Source: Desulfobacterales bacterium
Lineage (GTDB): Bacteria > Desulfobacterota > Desulfobacteria > Desulfobacterales > JAHEIW01
NCBI GenBank assembly: GCA_030145015.1
Contig: JAQYWI010000060.1
Coordinates: 1 to 25,747, forward strand
DNA: 25,747 bases
Direction of reading: 5' to 3'
The notes under the pieces were generated by a model that was not told the origin of the DNA, ran no database searches, and worked only from the letters and a program-made list of their open reading frames with translations. The position numbers and the translations under genes were made by a program. This document shows positions 7,765-15,335 of this stretch, piece after piece (the stretch's first letter is position 1; each line of letters begins with the position of its first letter).

Positions 7765-8418
7765 CTATAGGCCTAAATCTGCATTAATTAATATAATCTT
7801 TACTCTGCCTTTGGGAAAGGATTTTTCGGTAATCGCCCAGGTGTTGCAAATACGGTCAGGGCTTTTGCATTCTTCGCAATAAGACGTCTTCACGCAGGGT
7901 GTTTTTTTGTCCAGCCGCATGGAATTGGCAGGGGCGACATAATTTTTAACCCGAAACATGGCTTCTTCTAAATCGGGAACGATTTTGTTGCGCCCGACCA
8001 CAATGATGACCCAGCGAGGACCGTAGGTCAACGCTCCGATCCGGTTGCCGATCATATCCAGGTTCACCAGCTGTCCGGCTTCGGTGACGGCATTGGTTCC
8101 GGTGATAAAAAGATCGCAATGCAGCGCCTGCCGGCGCAGTTGTTTTTTTTCATCGCCGGAGAGCTTTTTGTCGAAGGTATCCCAGACCTCGATATCCGTT
8201 TTGTCCTTCAACTTTTTATAAAGGCCCGATCCGGTAAACGTCATGGAGCCGCCCCAGGATACGGTTTTGGGCTTTAATTGTGGAATAAGATCCTCCAGGA
8301 CGATTTTATGCACATCCTCCGTTTTTTGCGCTAAAAAGACTTCAAAGTTATTGGCTTCCAGTGCCGTTTTCACATCCGCCAGTCTGTGCTGCCAAAAGTT
8401 TTCAATCGGTTTGTCCAT
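7765..8418 (-). CDS. LUD-domain protein (LutC/YkgG-like), solo
   Basis: A 217-residue protein read from the ATG at 8418, chosen because CAGGAGGAGA lies 2-3 nt before it; an upstream in-frame start at 8457 has no such site. LUD-domain signatures are SWGGSMTFTGSGLYKKL, DLFITGTNAVTEAGQLVNLD, GNRIGALTYGP and VIIVVGRNKIV. A C-terminal Cys cluster follows (C175, C181, C184, C191 in PCVKTSYCEECKSPDRIC). LutC-type proteins are linked to lactate oxidation with LutA and LutB, but neither partner is here, and many anaerobe LUD proteins of this Cys-containing form have no assigned reaction. It lies downstream of the HAMP-SpoIIE phosphatase across a repeat and upstream of the thi promoter; no functional link to thiamine is implied. 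Confidence 0.88.
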   Translation of the reverse strand: MDKPIENFWQHRLADVKTALEANNFEVFLAQKTEDVHKIVLEDLIPQLKPKTVSWGGSMTFTGSGLYKKLKDKTDIEVWDTFDKKLSGDEKKQLRRQALHCDLFITGTNAVTEAGQLVNLDMIGNRIGALTYGPRWVIIVVGRNKIVPDLEEAMFRVKNYVAPANSMRLDKKTPCVKTSYCEECKSPDRICNTWAITEKSFPKGRVKIILINADLGL

Positions 8419-8481
8419 TTTCTCCTCCTGTAAAAATAATCCAATAATCCAATTCAACGAATTCGAAGCTGCCTCAAAAAT

Positions 8482-8636
8482 AAGTGACTAAAGTGAACTA
8501 AAGTTTGAAGTGACTAAAGTTGAGGTGTCGCTGAGCTCCGTCTATTTTATTAAAATGATCGTTCGACCCAGTCGCTCGACCCAGAGGCTCTCGACGGGCA
8601 GAATTCCTCAACTTAGTCACTTTAGTTCACTTTTAA
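8482..8636. repeat. palindromic MITE-like repeat, copy A
   Basis: About 155 bp bounded by inverted arms made of AGTGACTAAAGTGAACTAAA-type words: AAGTGACTAAAGTGAACT from 8482 and its complement, AACTTAGTCACTTTAGTTCA, from 8610. The core shares two exact blocks with copy B in inverted orientation: 8584-8606 (23 bp, equal to 11641-11663) and 8553-8574 (22 bp, equal to 11687-11708). It fills the gap between the phosphatase stop (8675) and the LUD gene start. No open frame inside; no transposase nearby. Confidence 0.85.
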
Positions 8637-8674
8637 CTCTAGCGTACTTACTTTAATGCATTTTAAAACCACTT

Positions 8675-10324
8675 TTAAGTAATTTTAGCAACCACCAGGG
8701 TGACATCATCCGTTTTTCCCAGCGGATGGCAGAAGCGGTCGACCGTTTTGATAACCGCCTGAATGATATTTTTTGCCGGCTGTCCGGCATTTTCCCGGAT
8801 AATGTTTTTAAAACGCTCTTTACCGAACATATCTCCTTGCTGGTTTTGGGCCTCCCAGATACCGTCGGTACCTATCATGATTATCTGACCCGGGATAAGC
8901 GCCTTGTCGGATTTTTGATATGCTGCCGTCTCGGAAACGCCCAGGGGCAGGGCATTGCCGGTGAGCTCTTCAAACCGGCCGCTTTCGCGATCGTAGATCA
9001 TCGCCGGGTCATGACCGGCGTTGACCCAATGAATGATCTGATTGCTACGGTCGATCTCACAGATAAACAGCGTCATGAACCTTCCGGAATCCTCGACATC
9101 CCGGCATAGCTGTTGGTTTACGTCAGAGACCACCTGATCCAGTTCGCCCGAGCTCGAGGTGCGTTGACGCAGAAAAGCGCGCGCCGTGGTCATGAGCAAC
9201 GCCGATGGGATGCCGTGGTCGGCGACATCACCGACCACCACACAGATCTTTTTCCGACCGTTTTCAGCGGTCATTAGATAATCGTAATAATCTCCGCCGG
9301 TTTCCTCACAATAGATGCTGGTGCCGGCAATATCAAGGCCTTCAATTTCGGGATCCTGTCCGGGAAGCAGATTTTGCTGGACCTCCATGGCGATATCCAA
9401 AGACTGCTGCAGGCGCTCGCGCTCTTTAAGCCCCTCGGTCATTTCATTGATGACATCCCCGGTATAGCCGATTTCATCGTTTGTAGTGACCTGTACTTTT
9501 TTGTCAAAGCGTCCGTTCCTGACCCCTCTCAAGGTCTGAACAATTTCTTTAAATGGAATCGATAAATTCCTGGCAAGAAGCATGGTTAGAAAAATGCCAA
9601 TAATTAGAAAAATAACGGCATTGGTAAATATGGCAGAACGCAATTGCTCGACAGCTGTTCTAAAATCCGGCTGGGTGCTTGTGATTCTTTGCAGGAGCAG
9701 CATTATGGTTATAAGCGGAATCAGGTTGCAGGCAAACAGGAGCGCAATCAGGCGCGTTCGGATTCGAATACGCAACGTCTGGGGTACGGTCGTGAGACCC
9801 CCATTTGGGAAAAAAAGAGGCGCCAGCTTTTTTTGTAAAATATGTTCCAGCATGAAAAATGCTACGGTAACAGTGATTATACCGGTGGTGAGGGCATTGT
9901 ACAAGGTGCGCTGAACCATAATTAATTCAGGTCCATAGACCCAATGAATGAGTGGATAGATAGTAGCGGCCAGAATCCACATACTGAAACTCAGGGCTAT
10001 AAGAACAAAAGGCTCATTTAGCAGCCGCTGCCGGGCCGTTGTTTCAAGATCCTGGGGAATGGAGGCCTTCTTGAATGATAGATTTAAATAACGTCGAATC
10101 GGTTTTTCATAAAGCAGCGTCATTACTGCAACAAAAGAAAATGCAAACGGCGTAAAAAGCGCATCCACCCAATAGGGTATCGGCTGTTGCCACATCTGTT
10201 TATCTTCTGGAAATCCTTCAGCGACGAATAACATGGCGTTCACGAAGAATACACCCACAAAGTTGGCCAAACCATTGGCAACCAGCATCTCATTTTTAAG
10301 GTGGAAGAGTTTGAATTTTGTCAT
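8675..10324 (-). CDS. membrane HAMP-SpoIIE (RsbU-like) serine phosphatase
   Basis: A 549-residue integral membrane protein. The N-terminal half carries about six hydrophobic helices (around 15-37, 52-72, 105-130, 140-160, 190-212 and 230-252). A HAMP domain (about 250-305, ending NDEIGYTGDVINEMTEGLKER), a short coiled coil and a PP2C/SpoIIE domain (about 330-547) follow. Metal-site and fold motifs are GGDYYDYL, VVGDVADHGIPSALLM, WVNAGHDPAMIY, IGTDGIWEAQ and GKTDDVTLVVA. Proteins of this type dephosphorylate anti-anti-sigma (STAS) proteins in partner-switching pathways. No STAS protein, RsbW-type kinase or sigma factor lies in the window, so the target is unknown. A GGGAG lies about 9 nt before the ATG. 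The stop is 38 bases from repeat copy A. Confidence 0.94.
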   Translation of the reverse strand: MTKFKLFHLKNEMLVANGLANFVGVFFVNAMLFVAEGFPEDKQMWQQPIPYWVDALFTPFAFSFVAVMTLLYEKPIRRYLNLSFKKASIPQDLETTARQRLLNEPFVLIALSFSMWILAATIYPLIHWVYGPELIMVQRTLYNALTTGIITVTVAFFMLEHILQKKLAPLFFPNGGLTTVPQTLRIRIRTRLIALLFACNLIPLITIMLLLQRITSTQPDFRTAVEQLRSAIFTNAVIFLIIGIFLTMLLARNLSIPFKEIVQTLRGVRNGRFDKKVQVTTNDEIGYTGDVINEMTEGLKERERLQQSLDIAMEVQQNLLPGQDPEIEGLDIAGTSIYCEETGGDYYDYLMTAENGRKKICVVVGDVADHGIPSALLMTTARAFLRQRTSSSGELDQVVSDVNQQLCRDVEDSGRFMTLFICEIDRSNQIIHWVNAGHDPAMIYDRESGRFEELTGNALPLGVSETAAYQKSDKALIPGQIIMIGTDGIWEAQNQQGDMFGKERFKNIIRENAGQPAKNIIQAVIKTVDRFCHPLGKTDDVTLVVAKIT

Positions 10325-10677
10325 GATGGATGACTCCCGAGACGGTAGATATATTTTAGAAAGGGATTTTGGTTCCGGGTGGCCTTGATTTGACAGCCGG
10401 CAAATTCAACGAAACTGGAAGGCCGTGGAAAATATATTTTTAAAGTTTAAAATAATTTTGAAGTACTACAATATCGCGTAGAAATCAAATCAGTTGCATA
10501 AAACAATTGATCATCGCGAAAATTATTTGCCGCCGCATTAATTTCAAATCTCTTTACACGCCGACAGCAGACTTGCCTGTGCGCTTGCAGATTATCATTT
10601 TATCTGAATGTGCAGTGTGTTATGAAAGAATTAAAAAATACGTTTAACAACCGCACAATATATCAGGGTGAATTTTA
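10325..10677. other. divergent intergenic region between the SpoIIE phosphatase and moxR-like gene
   Basis: 353 AT-rich bases that must hold both divergent promoters. A TTGACA occurs at 10390-10395 on the plus strand but has no matching -10 at normal spacing. An AT-rich palindrome, TTTTAAA-G-TTTAAAA (10438-10452), could be an operator or UP element. The plus-strand gene has AGGGTGA about 6 nt before its ATG. I see no ORF, RNA or repeat here. Confidence 0.6.
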
Positions 10678-11610
10678 ATGGGTAAAAGATCGAAGAAATT
10701 TAAAGATGTTGATCATGTGGCGGCATCATTGGAGTCGGCCGACTACATTTGTTCAAAAACGATTGCCACGGTTGTTTTTTTGGCCCAGGCCACTCAGAAA
10801 CCGGTGCTGGTGGAGGGGCCTGCCGGGGTGGGCAAAACGGAATTGTCAAAAGCCGTTGCCCGCAGTCTGGGGCGTGAATTGATTCGTCTGCAATGTTACG
10901 AGGGACTGGACGAAACCAAAGCCCTTTATGAGTGGGAGTATGCCAAGCAACTGCTTTATACGCAGATGGTAAAAGAAAAAATCGATGATGTGGTGTCCGG
11001 CGCTCGAAATCTGCCGGAAGCGGTGGATCGTATTGCGGCGCAGGAGGATGCTTTTTTTTCCGAACGGTTTATTCAACCGCGACCGCTGCTGCAGGCCATT
11101 TCATCCCCGCAGCCGGTTGTCCTGCTGGTGGATGAGGTCGACAAATCCGATCCTGAATTCGAGGCGTTTCTTTTAGAAGTGCTGAGTGACTTTCAGGTAT
11201 CCATTCCCGAACTGGGCACCCGCACGGCACGCAACATTCCCCATGTGTTTTTAACGTCCAATGATTCGCGCGATATGAGCGATGCGTTGAAGCGGCGCTG
11301 CATCCACCTGTATATCGATTATCCGGATCGCGACCTTGAAATGCGAATCGTCCGGCTAAAAATTCCGCGGATTAAGGATCGGTTGGCCGGCCAGTTGATC
11401 GATGCCATCCACAAGATTCGCGCTCTGGACCTCAAAAAAAAGCCCTGTGTTTCGGAAACCCTGGACTGGGCCCAAGCGCTGATTGCACTTCAAGTCGAAG
11501 ACCTGTCTCCGGAAGTGGTCAGGGACACCTTGAATGTGATTCTCAAATATCAGGCCGATGCGGATCTGGTGAGGGGGAAGCTGGATCAATTAATTAAAAG
11601 TGAGAAGTGA
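10678..11610 (+). CDS. MoxR-type AAA+ ATPase
   Basis: A 310-residue AAA+ ATPase. Walker A is VEGPAGVGKTE (about 45-55), Walker B is VVLLVDEVDK (about 147-156), sensor-1 is HVFLTSND, followed by the arginine-rich LKRRCIHLYIDYPD and a lid domain. MoxR ATPases act as chaperones that insert cofactors or assemble complexes, usually with a VWA protein encoded next door. Such a protein follows here, after a repeat. The closest functional analogues are CoxD/CoxE-type pairs, but no molybdenum hydroxylase, methanol dehydrogenase or other client is in the window. The last codons and TGA stop lie inside repeat copy B, so the C-terminus may have been altered by its insertion. Confidence 0.94.
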   Translation: MGKRSKKFKDVDHVAASLESADYICSKTIATVVFLAQATQKPVLVEGPAGVGKTELSKAVARSLGRELIRLQCYEGLDETKALYEWEYAKQLLYTQMVKEKIDDVVSGARNLPEAVDRIAAQEDAFFSERFIQPRPLLQAISSPQPVVLLVDEVDKSDPEFEAFLLEVLSDFQVSIPELGTRTARNIPHVFLTSNDSRDMSDALKRRCIHLYIDYPDRDLEMRIVRLKIPRIKDRLAGQLIDAIHKIRALDLKKKPCVSETLDWAQALIALQVEDLSPEVVRDTLNVILKYQADADLVRGKLDQLIKSEK

Positions 11611-11835
11611 ACTAAAGTGACTAAAGTGCCTAAAGTTAATGAATTCTGCCCGTCGAGAGCCTCCCTTCGAGAGCCTCAGGGTCTAACGACTGGGTCGAAC
11701 GATCATTTATATTTAAAAGATAGAGCGCCACGCGGCGCACACGCCGCGCAAGCGCGTGCGCTGCGGGAGCGCCTGCGCTGCGCGAGCGACACCTTAACTT
11801 TAGTCACTTCCCACTTTAGATCACTTTAGTCACTC
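11599..11835. repeat. palindromic MITE-like repeat, copy B (with GC-rich extra hairpin)
   Basis: About 237 bp, opposite in orientation to copy A. The arms are multiple AGTGACTAAAGT-type words: GAAGTGAACTAAAGTGACTA from 11604, and the complementary TTTAGTCACTTCCCACTTTA and CACTTTAGTCAC at 11800-11833. Core blocks 11641-11663 and 11687-11708 match copy A exactly. Copy B also holds a GC-rich insert (about 11723-11787) absent from A, including a perfect hairpin CGCGGCG-CACA-CGCCGCG (11731-11748). It overlaps the MoxR gene stop (11608-11610) and fills the gap before the VWA gene. Confidence 0.87.
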
Positions 11836-11861
11836 TATCTCAATCGCTATTATTTCTTCCT

Positions 11862-13244
11862 ATGGTCAACCTCGTTTTAAAATTTGTCTCCTGTGCCCGC
11901 TCCGCGGGTTTGCGGGTAGCGACCTCCGAAGTGCTGGATTGCCTGAATCAGTTGAAACTGGTCGATATCCTGGAAGAGCCGCAATTTGCCGCGGTCTTGC
12001 GTGCCAATTTCGCCAAGAGCCGCAGGGAGCAACATCATTTTGACCGCCTTTATCAAATGTTTTTCCACGAGCTGCGTCAGGATGCTTCGATCGTCGGTTC
12101 CGAACCGCTTTCGGAACAGATCCATGATATTATGCTAGCGCTGGCGCCGGCCGGGGAAGAAGATGCAACCTTTCAGACAGTGCTTGATTTTTTAGACGGC
12201 GACCCCCTCCCTTATTTTGAACAGCTTCAGCAGATCGGCGCAGACGCTGACGATCAAAACCGCGGTCTGGGTTCCAACTTAGGAGCGGTGACGCGCCGCC
12301 TTGAAATCATGCTGGGGCTCAATACGGCCGAAGAGGCCCTGGAGCAGTTTTTCGCCGATCATCGTGATCAGATGAACTGGGAGGTTCGGCGGGATTTAGA
12401 GGCACATTTTAAAAACCGTCTGGATAGCGCCCGTCGGCTGTTAACCCATGACCGCCGGGCATATGCGGGTACTGCTGATAAAAATATTTCTTATCGACAG
12501 CGACTCGATCATCTGGGAGAAATCCATTTTGCGTCCCTGACCCAAAAAGAAGTGGAAACCATGCGGGAGGTCATCGAGCAGCTGGTGCGCAGGCTAAAAG
12601 ACACTGTCAGCCGGCGCTACGCCAGGCAAAAGCGGGGGGTTCTGGATATTAAAAAAACGTTACGCCGGGCCGCAGGCTATCAAGGCATTCCACTGGAATT
12701 GTTCTATCGCAATCGTCCCCTGCGAAAAGCCAAAATTATTGCACTGTGCGATGTCTCCGGATCCGTTTGGTCAGCGGTGCGCTTCATGTTAAATATGCTT
12801 TATTCGCTGCAGGAATGTTTCACCCAGGTGCGCAGCTTCGTATTTGTGGCGGGGCTGGTTGAAGTCACCAATGTTTTTGAGGATCATGAAATCAATCTGG
12901 CAATCGAAAAAGTACTCAAAGAGGCTGACATTGAATACAATGCGGCGACCGATTACGGGCTGACGTTTCGACAATTTAAAAACAGGTACCTGGATATTCT
13001 CAATAAAAAAACAACGCTGATTATTATCGGTGACGGCCGAACCAATTACGCCAATCCGGAAGAACGCATTTTAGAAGAGATGCGCGAAAGAAGCCGGCGG
13101 GTTATCTGGCTAAATCCGGAAACTCAACATTTCTGGTATACGGGCGACAGCGAAATGCGCACCTATATGGAATATTGTGATGAAGTGCGGCCCTGTCAGA
13201 ACTTAAATCAGCTGATGGGATTTATTGAGTCGCTGGTTTTGTAA
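11862..13244 (+). CDS. VWA-domain protein (CoxE-like), MoxR partner
   Basis: A 460-residue protein. The N-terminal two thirds are helical and charged, with RRYARQKRGVLDIKKTLRRA before the domain boundary, as in CoxE/VWA_CoxE proteins. The C-terminal VWA domain (about 288-460) has a full MIDAS-type start, LCDVSGSVWSA (D297, S299, S301), and later ATDYG and IIGDGRTN. It is predicted to be cytoplasmic. These proteins work with MoxR ATPases, binding clients through the metal site. Translation starts at ATG 11862; no good Shine-Dalgarno is visible upstream, perhaps because a repeat copy was inserted close by. It converges on the prepilin gene. The client is unknown. Confidence 0.92.
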   Translation: MVNLVLKFVSCARSAGLRVATSEVLDCLNQLKLVDILEEPQFAAVLRANFAKSRREQHHFDRLYQMFFHELRQDASIVGSEPLSEQIHDIMLALAPAGEEDATFQTVLDFLDGDPLPYFEQLQQIGADADDQNRGLGSNLGAVTRRLEIMLGLNTAEEALEQFFADHRDQMNWEVRRDLEAHFKNRLDSARRLLTHDRRAYAGTADKNISYRQRLDHLGEIHFASLTQKEVETMREVIEQLVRRLKDTVSRRYARQKRGVLDIKKTLRRAAGYQGIPLELFYRNRPLRKAKIIALCDVSGSVWSAVRFMLNMLYSLQECFTQVRSFVFVAGLVEVTNVFEDHEINLAIEKVLKEADIEYNAATDYGLTFRQFKNRYLDILNKKTTLIIIGDGRTNYANPEERILEEMRERSRRVIWLNPETQHFWYTGDSEMRTYMEYCDEVRPCQNLNQLMGFIESLVL

Positions 13245-13289
13245 AAATGCTTCCGGTAATTGGGTTTGGATGCTTTCGAAAATAGGGGA

Positions 13290-13679
13290 TTACTGCCACT
13301 TGCCTGCAGCTGTTTCTGTTGATTCCTGCCGGTTAAGCGCCTTTGATGCTGATTTGAAAGTCAGGGTACCCCCGGATACTCTATCCGGTCGATCGGGGGT
13401 CCATTCAAAACCAGTTCCCAGAATCGTATCTACCGCATTGAATATATTCTGGTCGTCTGTATATCCGTCCAACGAAATTTTTATATTTGTCCATGTTAAG
13501 GACTCTCTTATATTGAGTTCTTTGATCCCCGCATGCAATACCCTTTGGCTTGCGCTGTCCGATAAAAGTTCAAAGCGCTGAATGGATACCGATGCTACAA
13601 CCCCCATGATAATTATAATCGATATGAGCTCAATTAAGGTAAATCCATTTTGGTTCAATCCATGAAGTCTTTTACTCAT
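13290..13679 (-). CDS. orphan type IV pilin-like / pseudopilin protein
   Basis: A 129-residue protein with a class III prepilin leader: a short basic N-terminus, NG followed by FTLIEL with the conserved Glu at mature position 5, and a hydrophobic helix (SIIIIMGVVASVSI). The predicted PilD cleavage is after the Gly in NQNGFTLIE. The rest is a small soluble domain with no disulfide-type Cys pair. I chose ATG 13679 because GGGGG (13689-13693) is 9 nt upstream; the in-frame ATG at 13688 is directly next to it and so too close. No pilus or type II secretion gene adjoins it, so it is a stand-alone minor pilin or pseudopilin, with the assembly genes presumably elsewhere. Confidence 0.83.
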   Translation of the reverse strand: MSKRLHGLNQNGFTLIELISIIIIMGVVASVSIQRFELLSDSASQRVLHAGIKELNIRESLTWTNIKISLDGYTDDQNIFNAVDTILGTGFEWTPDRPDRVSGGTLTFKSASKALNRQESTETAAGKWQ

Positions 13680-14166
13680 ATAAGCCATCCCCCTATGTCG
13701 TCGTTGGTGCCAATCCTCTGTCCTTCCCCTATATGTATTCTTTATAGTTATATAGTTGTATAGAAAAGTTGGTTTAACGAGTAGCGAAAGTTATTCACAC
13801 CCGGCAATAAATATCCCCCTGCATCTTTATTGTCTGCAAAAATCATGCAAAAACAATACGTTATAGTAATTAGCAAGATATTTCAATAAATTACAAATAC
13901 TTATCTACATCGATGAACTGCAGGCAGGCTCGGTACTGAAACAAAGGTGCTAACTATTATGTAATTTGTATCACATAATTGTAATTGGAGATGATTTTGA
14001 ACTGATTATGGCAAGCAAGGGCTGTGACTGGAACACATGAGGGTCTGGTGAGAGCAGGTCGCCGATCCATCCACCCAAGTCCCGCCGGTGCGGAATGGAG
14101 TGCAGGTTCGCGCGAGAAGGTCTGGCGAAGCCGCGCGGTTGAATTAATCTGAAGGCATCTTACGAC
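13680..14166. other. intergenic region with AT-rich part and GC-rich island
   Basis: 487 bases. The part up to about 14020 is AT-rich and holds the prepilin RBS and upstream region, with short TATA-like repeats near 13740-13762. From about 14030 to 14150 composition shifts sharply to GC-rich, with potential hairpins such as CCGC-CGGT-GCGG (14091-14102) and GCGCG...CGCGC (about 14112-14138, with an inner GGCGAAGCC). I could not identify an RNA family or convincing coding frame there. Confidence 0.55.
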
Positions 14167-14433
14167 CTAAATATGGATGGCATCCCTGAATTCCACACCA
14201 AATCCATATCGATCCGTCCATATCACTTTGCCTTTTCGTTTAATACTGTTATCTTGCGCGCTATCGGGCACGGCCACCGTTACGACATTTCCTTCAGGCA
14301 AAAATAAATCGGTTTCAATAAATGCACCTTTGTCGCCCAGGTTTTTGATGTAACACTCGTGGATGCCGTATCGAGTCGCAAAAAAAGAGGATTGGGAGCA
14401 AAATTTTCTCGGATATTTTCTTTTATTTTTCAT
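14167..14433 (-). CDS. PilZ-domain protein with weakened c-di-GMP motif
   Basis: An 88-residue single-domain PilZ protein. The N-terminal KRKYPRK matches the RxxxR part of the cyclic-di-GMP binding signature. The second motif, usually (D/N)xSxxG, reads NLGDKG, with the Ser replaced by Gly, so ligand binding may be weak. The ending VIWTDRYGFGVEFRD is typical of the PilZ barrel. It lies 23 bases downstream of a second PilZ gene on the same strand and probably shares its transcript. Partner and role are unknown; such proteins often act on motility, pili or exopolysaccharide. Confidence 0.85.
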   Translation of the reverse strand: MKNKRKYPRKFCSQSSFFATRYGIHECYIKNLGDKGAFIETDLFLPEGNVVTVAVPDSAQDNSIKRKGKVIWTDRYGFGVEFRDAIHI

Positions 14434-14456
14434 CTGGTTGTAGAAATCCCTTGAGG

Positions 14457-14966
14457 TTATACGATTGATTCGAGGATCTCATGTGCATTATAAGGCACCA
14501 TTTTCCCTGCATCCCAGGGCTGTAATGCCGTATTGAAGTCCGCCGCACCGATGGTATGGTTGCTGATGAAATACGCTAAGCGGGAACGCTGCTGAGAACT
14601 GAGTTCACCGAATTGTACGCCGCATTTGCGAATTGTAAACGAGTTTAAGGGGATATCTGTTTCTACCTCAAAATCAAAGACCGGTTTAAAAAGCAGGCGA
14701 TCCAGATAGAATGCGTCCGGGGCGAATAAAATATCCATTTTGAACAGGCCATTTGATCCGCCATGACGATCGATATAATGAAACGCCAACCCGTCTTTTG
14801 AGATATTGATAATTTGTCCCATTTTAATGGGCTTGGACTTGATCACCGCAAAGGCAATCTCGCCCATGCTCATATCTTTAATTTTGCTCAGCTCGATGGA
14901 TGTGGACCTCAGCACCGCAAATGTGCCCGGCTGAACCCGATAGCGTCTACCTCTTCTGCGTTCCAT
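14457..14966 (-). CDS. PilZ-domain protein with intact c-di-GMP motifs
   Basis: A 169-residue protein when read from ATG 14966, chosen because GAGG lies 8 nt upstream; an in-frame start at 15047 would add 27 residues without a ribosome site. A basic RRRGRRYRV near the N-terminus supplies the RxxxR motif. Two serine motifs follow: IKDMSMGEIAF (residues about 30-40) and NISKDGLAF, the latter fitting (N/D)xSxxG. The remaining beta-rich part ends in a helix around LSSQQRSRLAYFIS, common in PilZ proteins. It probably binds cyclic di-GMP and passes the signal to an unknown target. It leads the two-gene PilZ unit and lies close to an orphan prepilin gene. Confidence 0.87.
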   Translation of the reverse strand: MERRRGRRYRVQPGTFAVLRSTSIELSKIKDMSMGEIAFAVIKSKPIKMGQIINISKDGLAFHYIDRHGGSNGLFKMDILFAPDAFYLDRLLFKPVFDFEVETDIPLNSFTIRKCGVQFGELSSQQRSRLAYFISNHTIGAADFNTALQPWDAGKMVPYNAHEILESIV

Positions 14967-15335
14967 CTTCCTTACCTCTTTGGATTGGAATATACAGAAT
15001 AGATTAATGAGCAATTTTCCTGCCAATATCGCATCAATGGGCGACAAATTTTAGAGCATAACCGCTTATTACATATAATTTAAATAGTTATGTTGTTATA
15101 AAAAAATGAACCTGCCTTCAATTTATTGCCTTATGTTAAAGAATTTAAGCGAATTGTGTACATTTTTGTGCACAGTTGTCGGCGCATAGAATCTAATTGA
15201 TTGAGAATATACGATTTTTAGGCGTTCATAAACAAACATAAATTGTATATAAAAAGATATAACATGTACAAATTTTGACATTCTGTGTATCTTTGTTGAG
15301 GCCTTGTAAAAATCTTTACGCGATGGAGGGAAAAT
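14967..15335. promoter_or_regulatory. divergent upstream region of the PilZ unit and yjbQ, with operator-like palindrome
   Basis: 369 AT-rich bases between divergent genes. The clearest signal is TGTGTACA-TTTT-TGTGCACA (15155-15174): two near-palindromic 8-mers 12 bp apart, which could be a repressor site or a small hairpin. Further on, TGTACA recurs (15264-15269) and a TTGACA sits at 15275-15280 without a good -10. GGAGG lies 7 nt before the yjbQ start. No convincing gene: a minus-strand frame at 15123-15362 has no RBS or recognisable domain. Confidence 0.5.

Noticed and set aside
7765..8418. LUD gene as part of a lactate-utilisation (lutABC) operon
   Set aside because: No lutA or lutB is adjacent, and the next gene downstream has its own promoter and riboswitch.
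8482..8520. AGTGACTAAAGTGAACTAAAGT-type words as a CRISPR array
   Set aside because: Repeats are short, adjacent and lack unique spacers; they are arms of a palindrome.
9582..9914. Plus-strand frame of 110 codons within the phosphatase gene
   Set aside because: Lies antisense to the membrane part of the SpoIIE phosphatase, which has full domain support; no RBS or recognisable domain.
8482..11835. The inverted repeat pair A/B as ends of one composite transposon carrying the phosphatase and MoxR genes
   Set aside because: Each copy has its own inverted arms and the intervening genes are divergent housekeeping-like genes with no transposase or integrase; two independent insertions are simpler.
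14030..14150. Group II intron fragment or RNase P-like RNA
   Set aside because: I could not find the conserved domain V hairpin of group II introns or the RNase P core motifs, so only an unassigned GC-rich island is reported.
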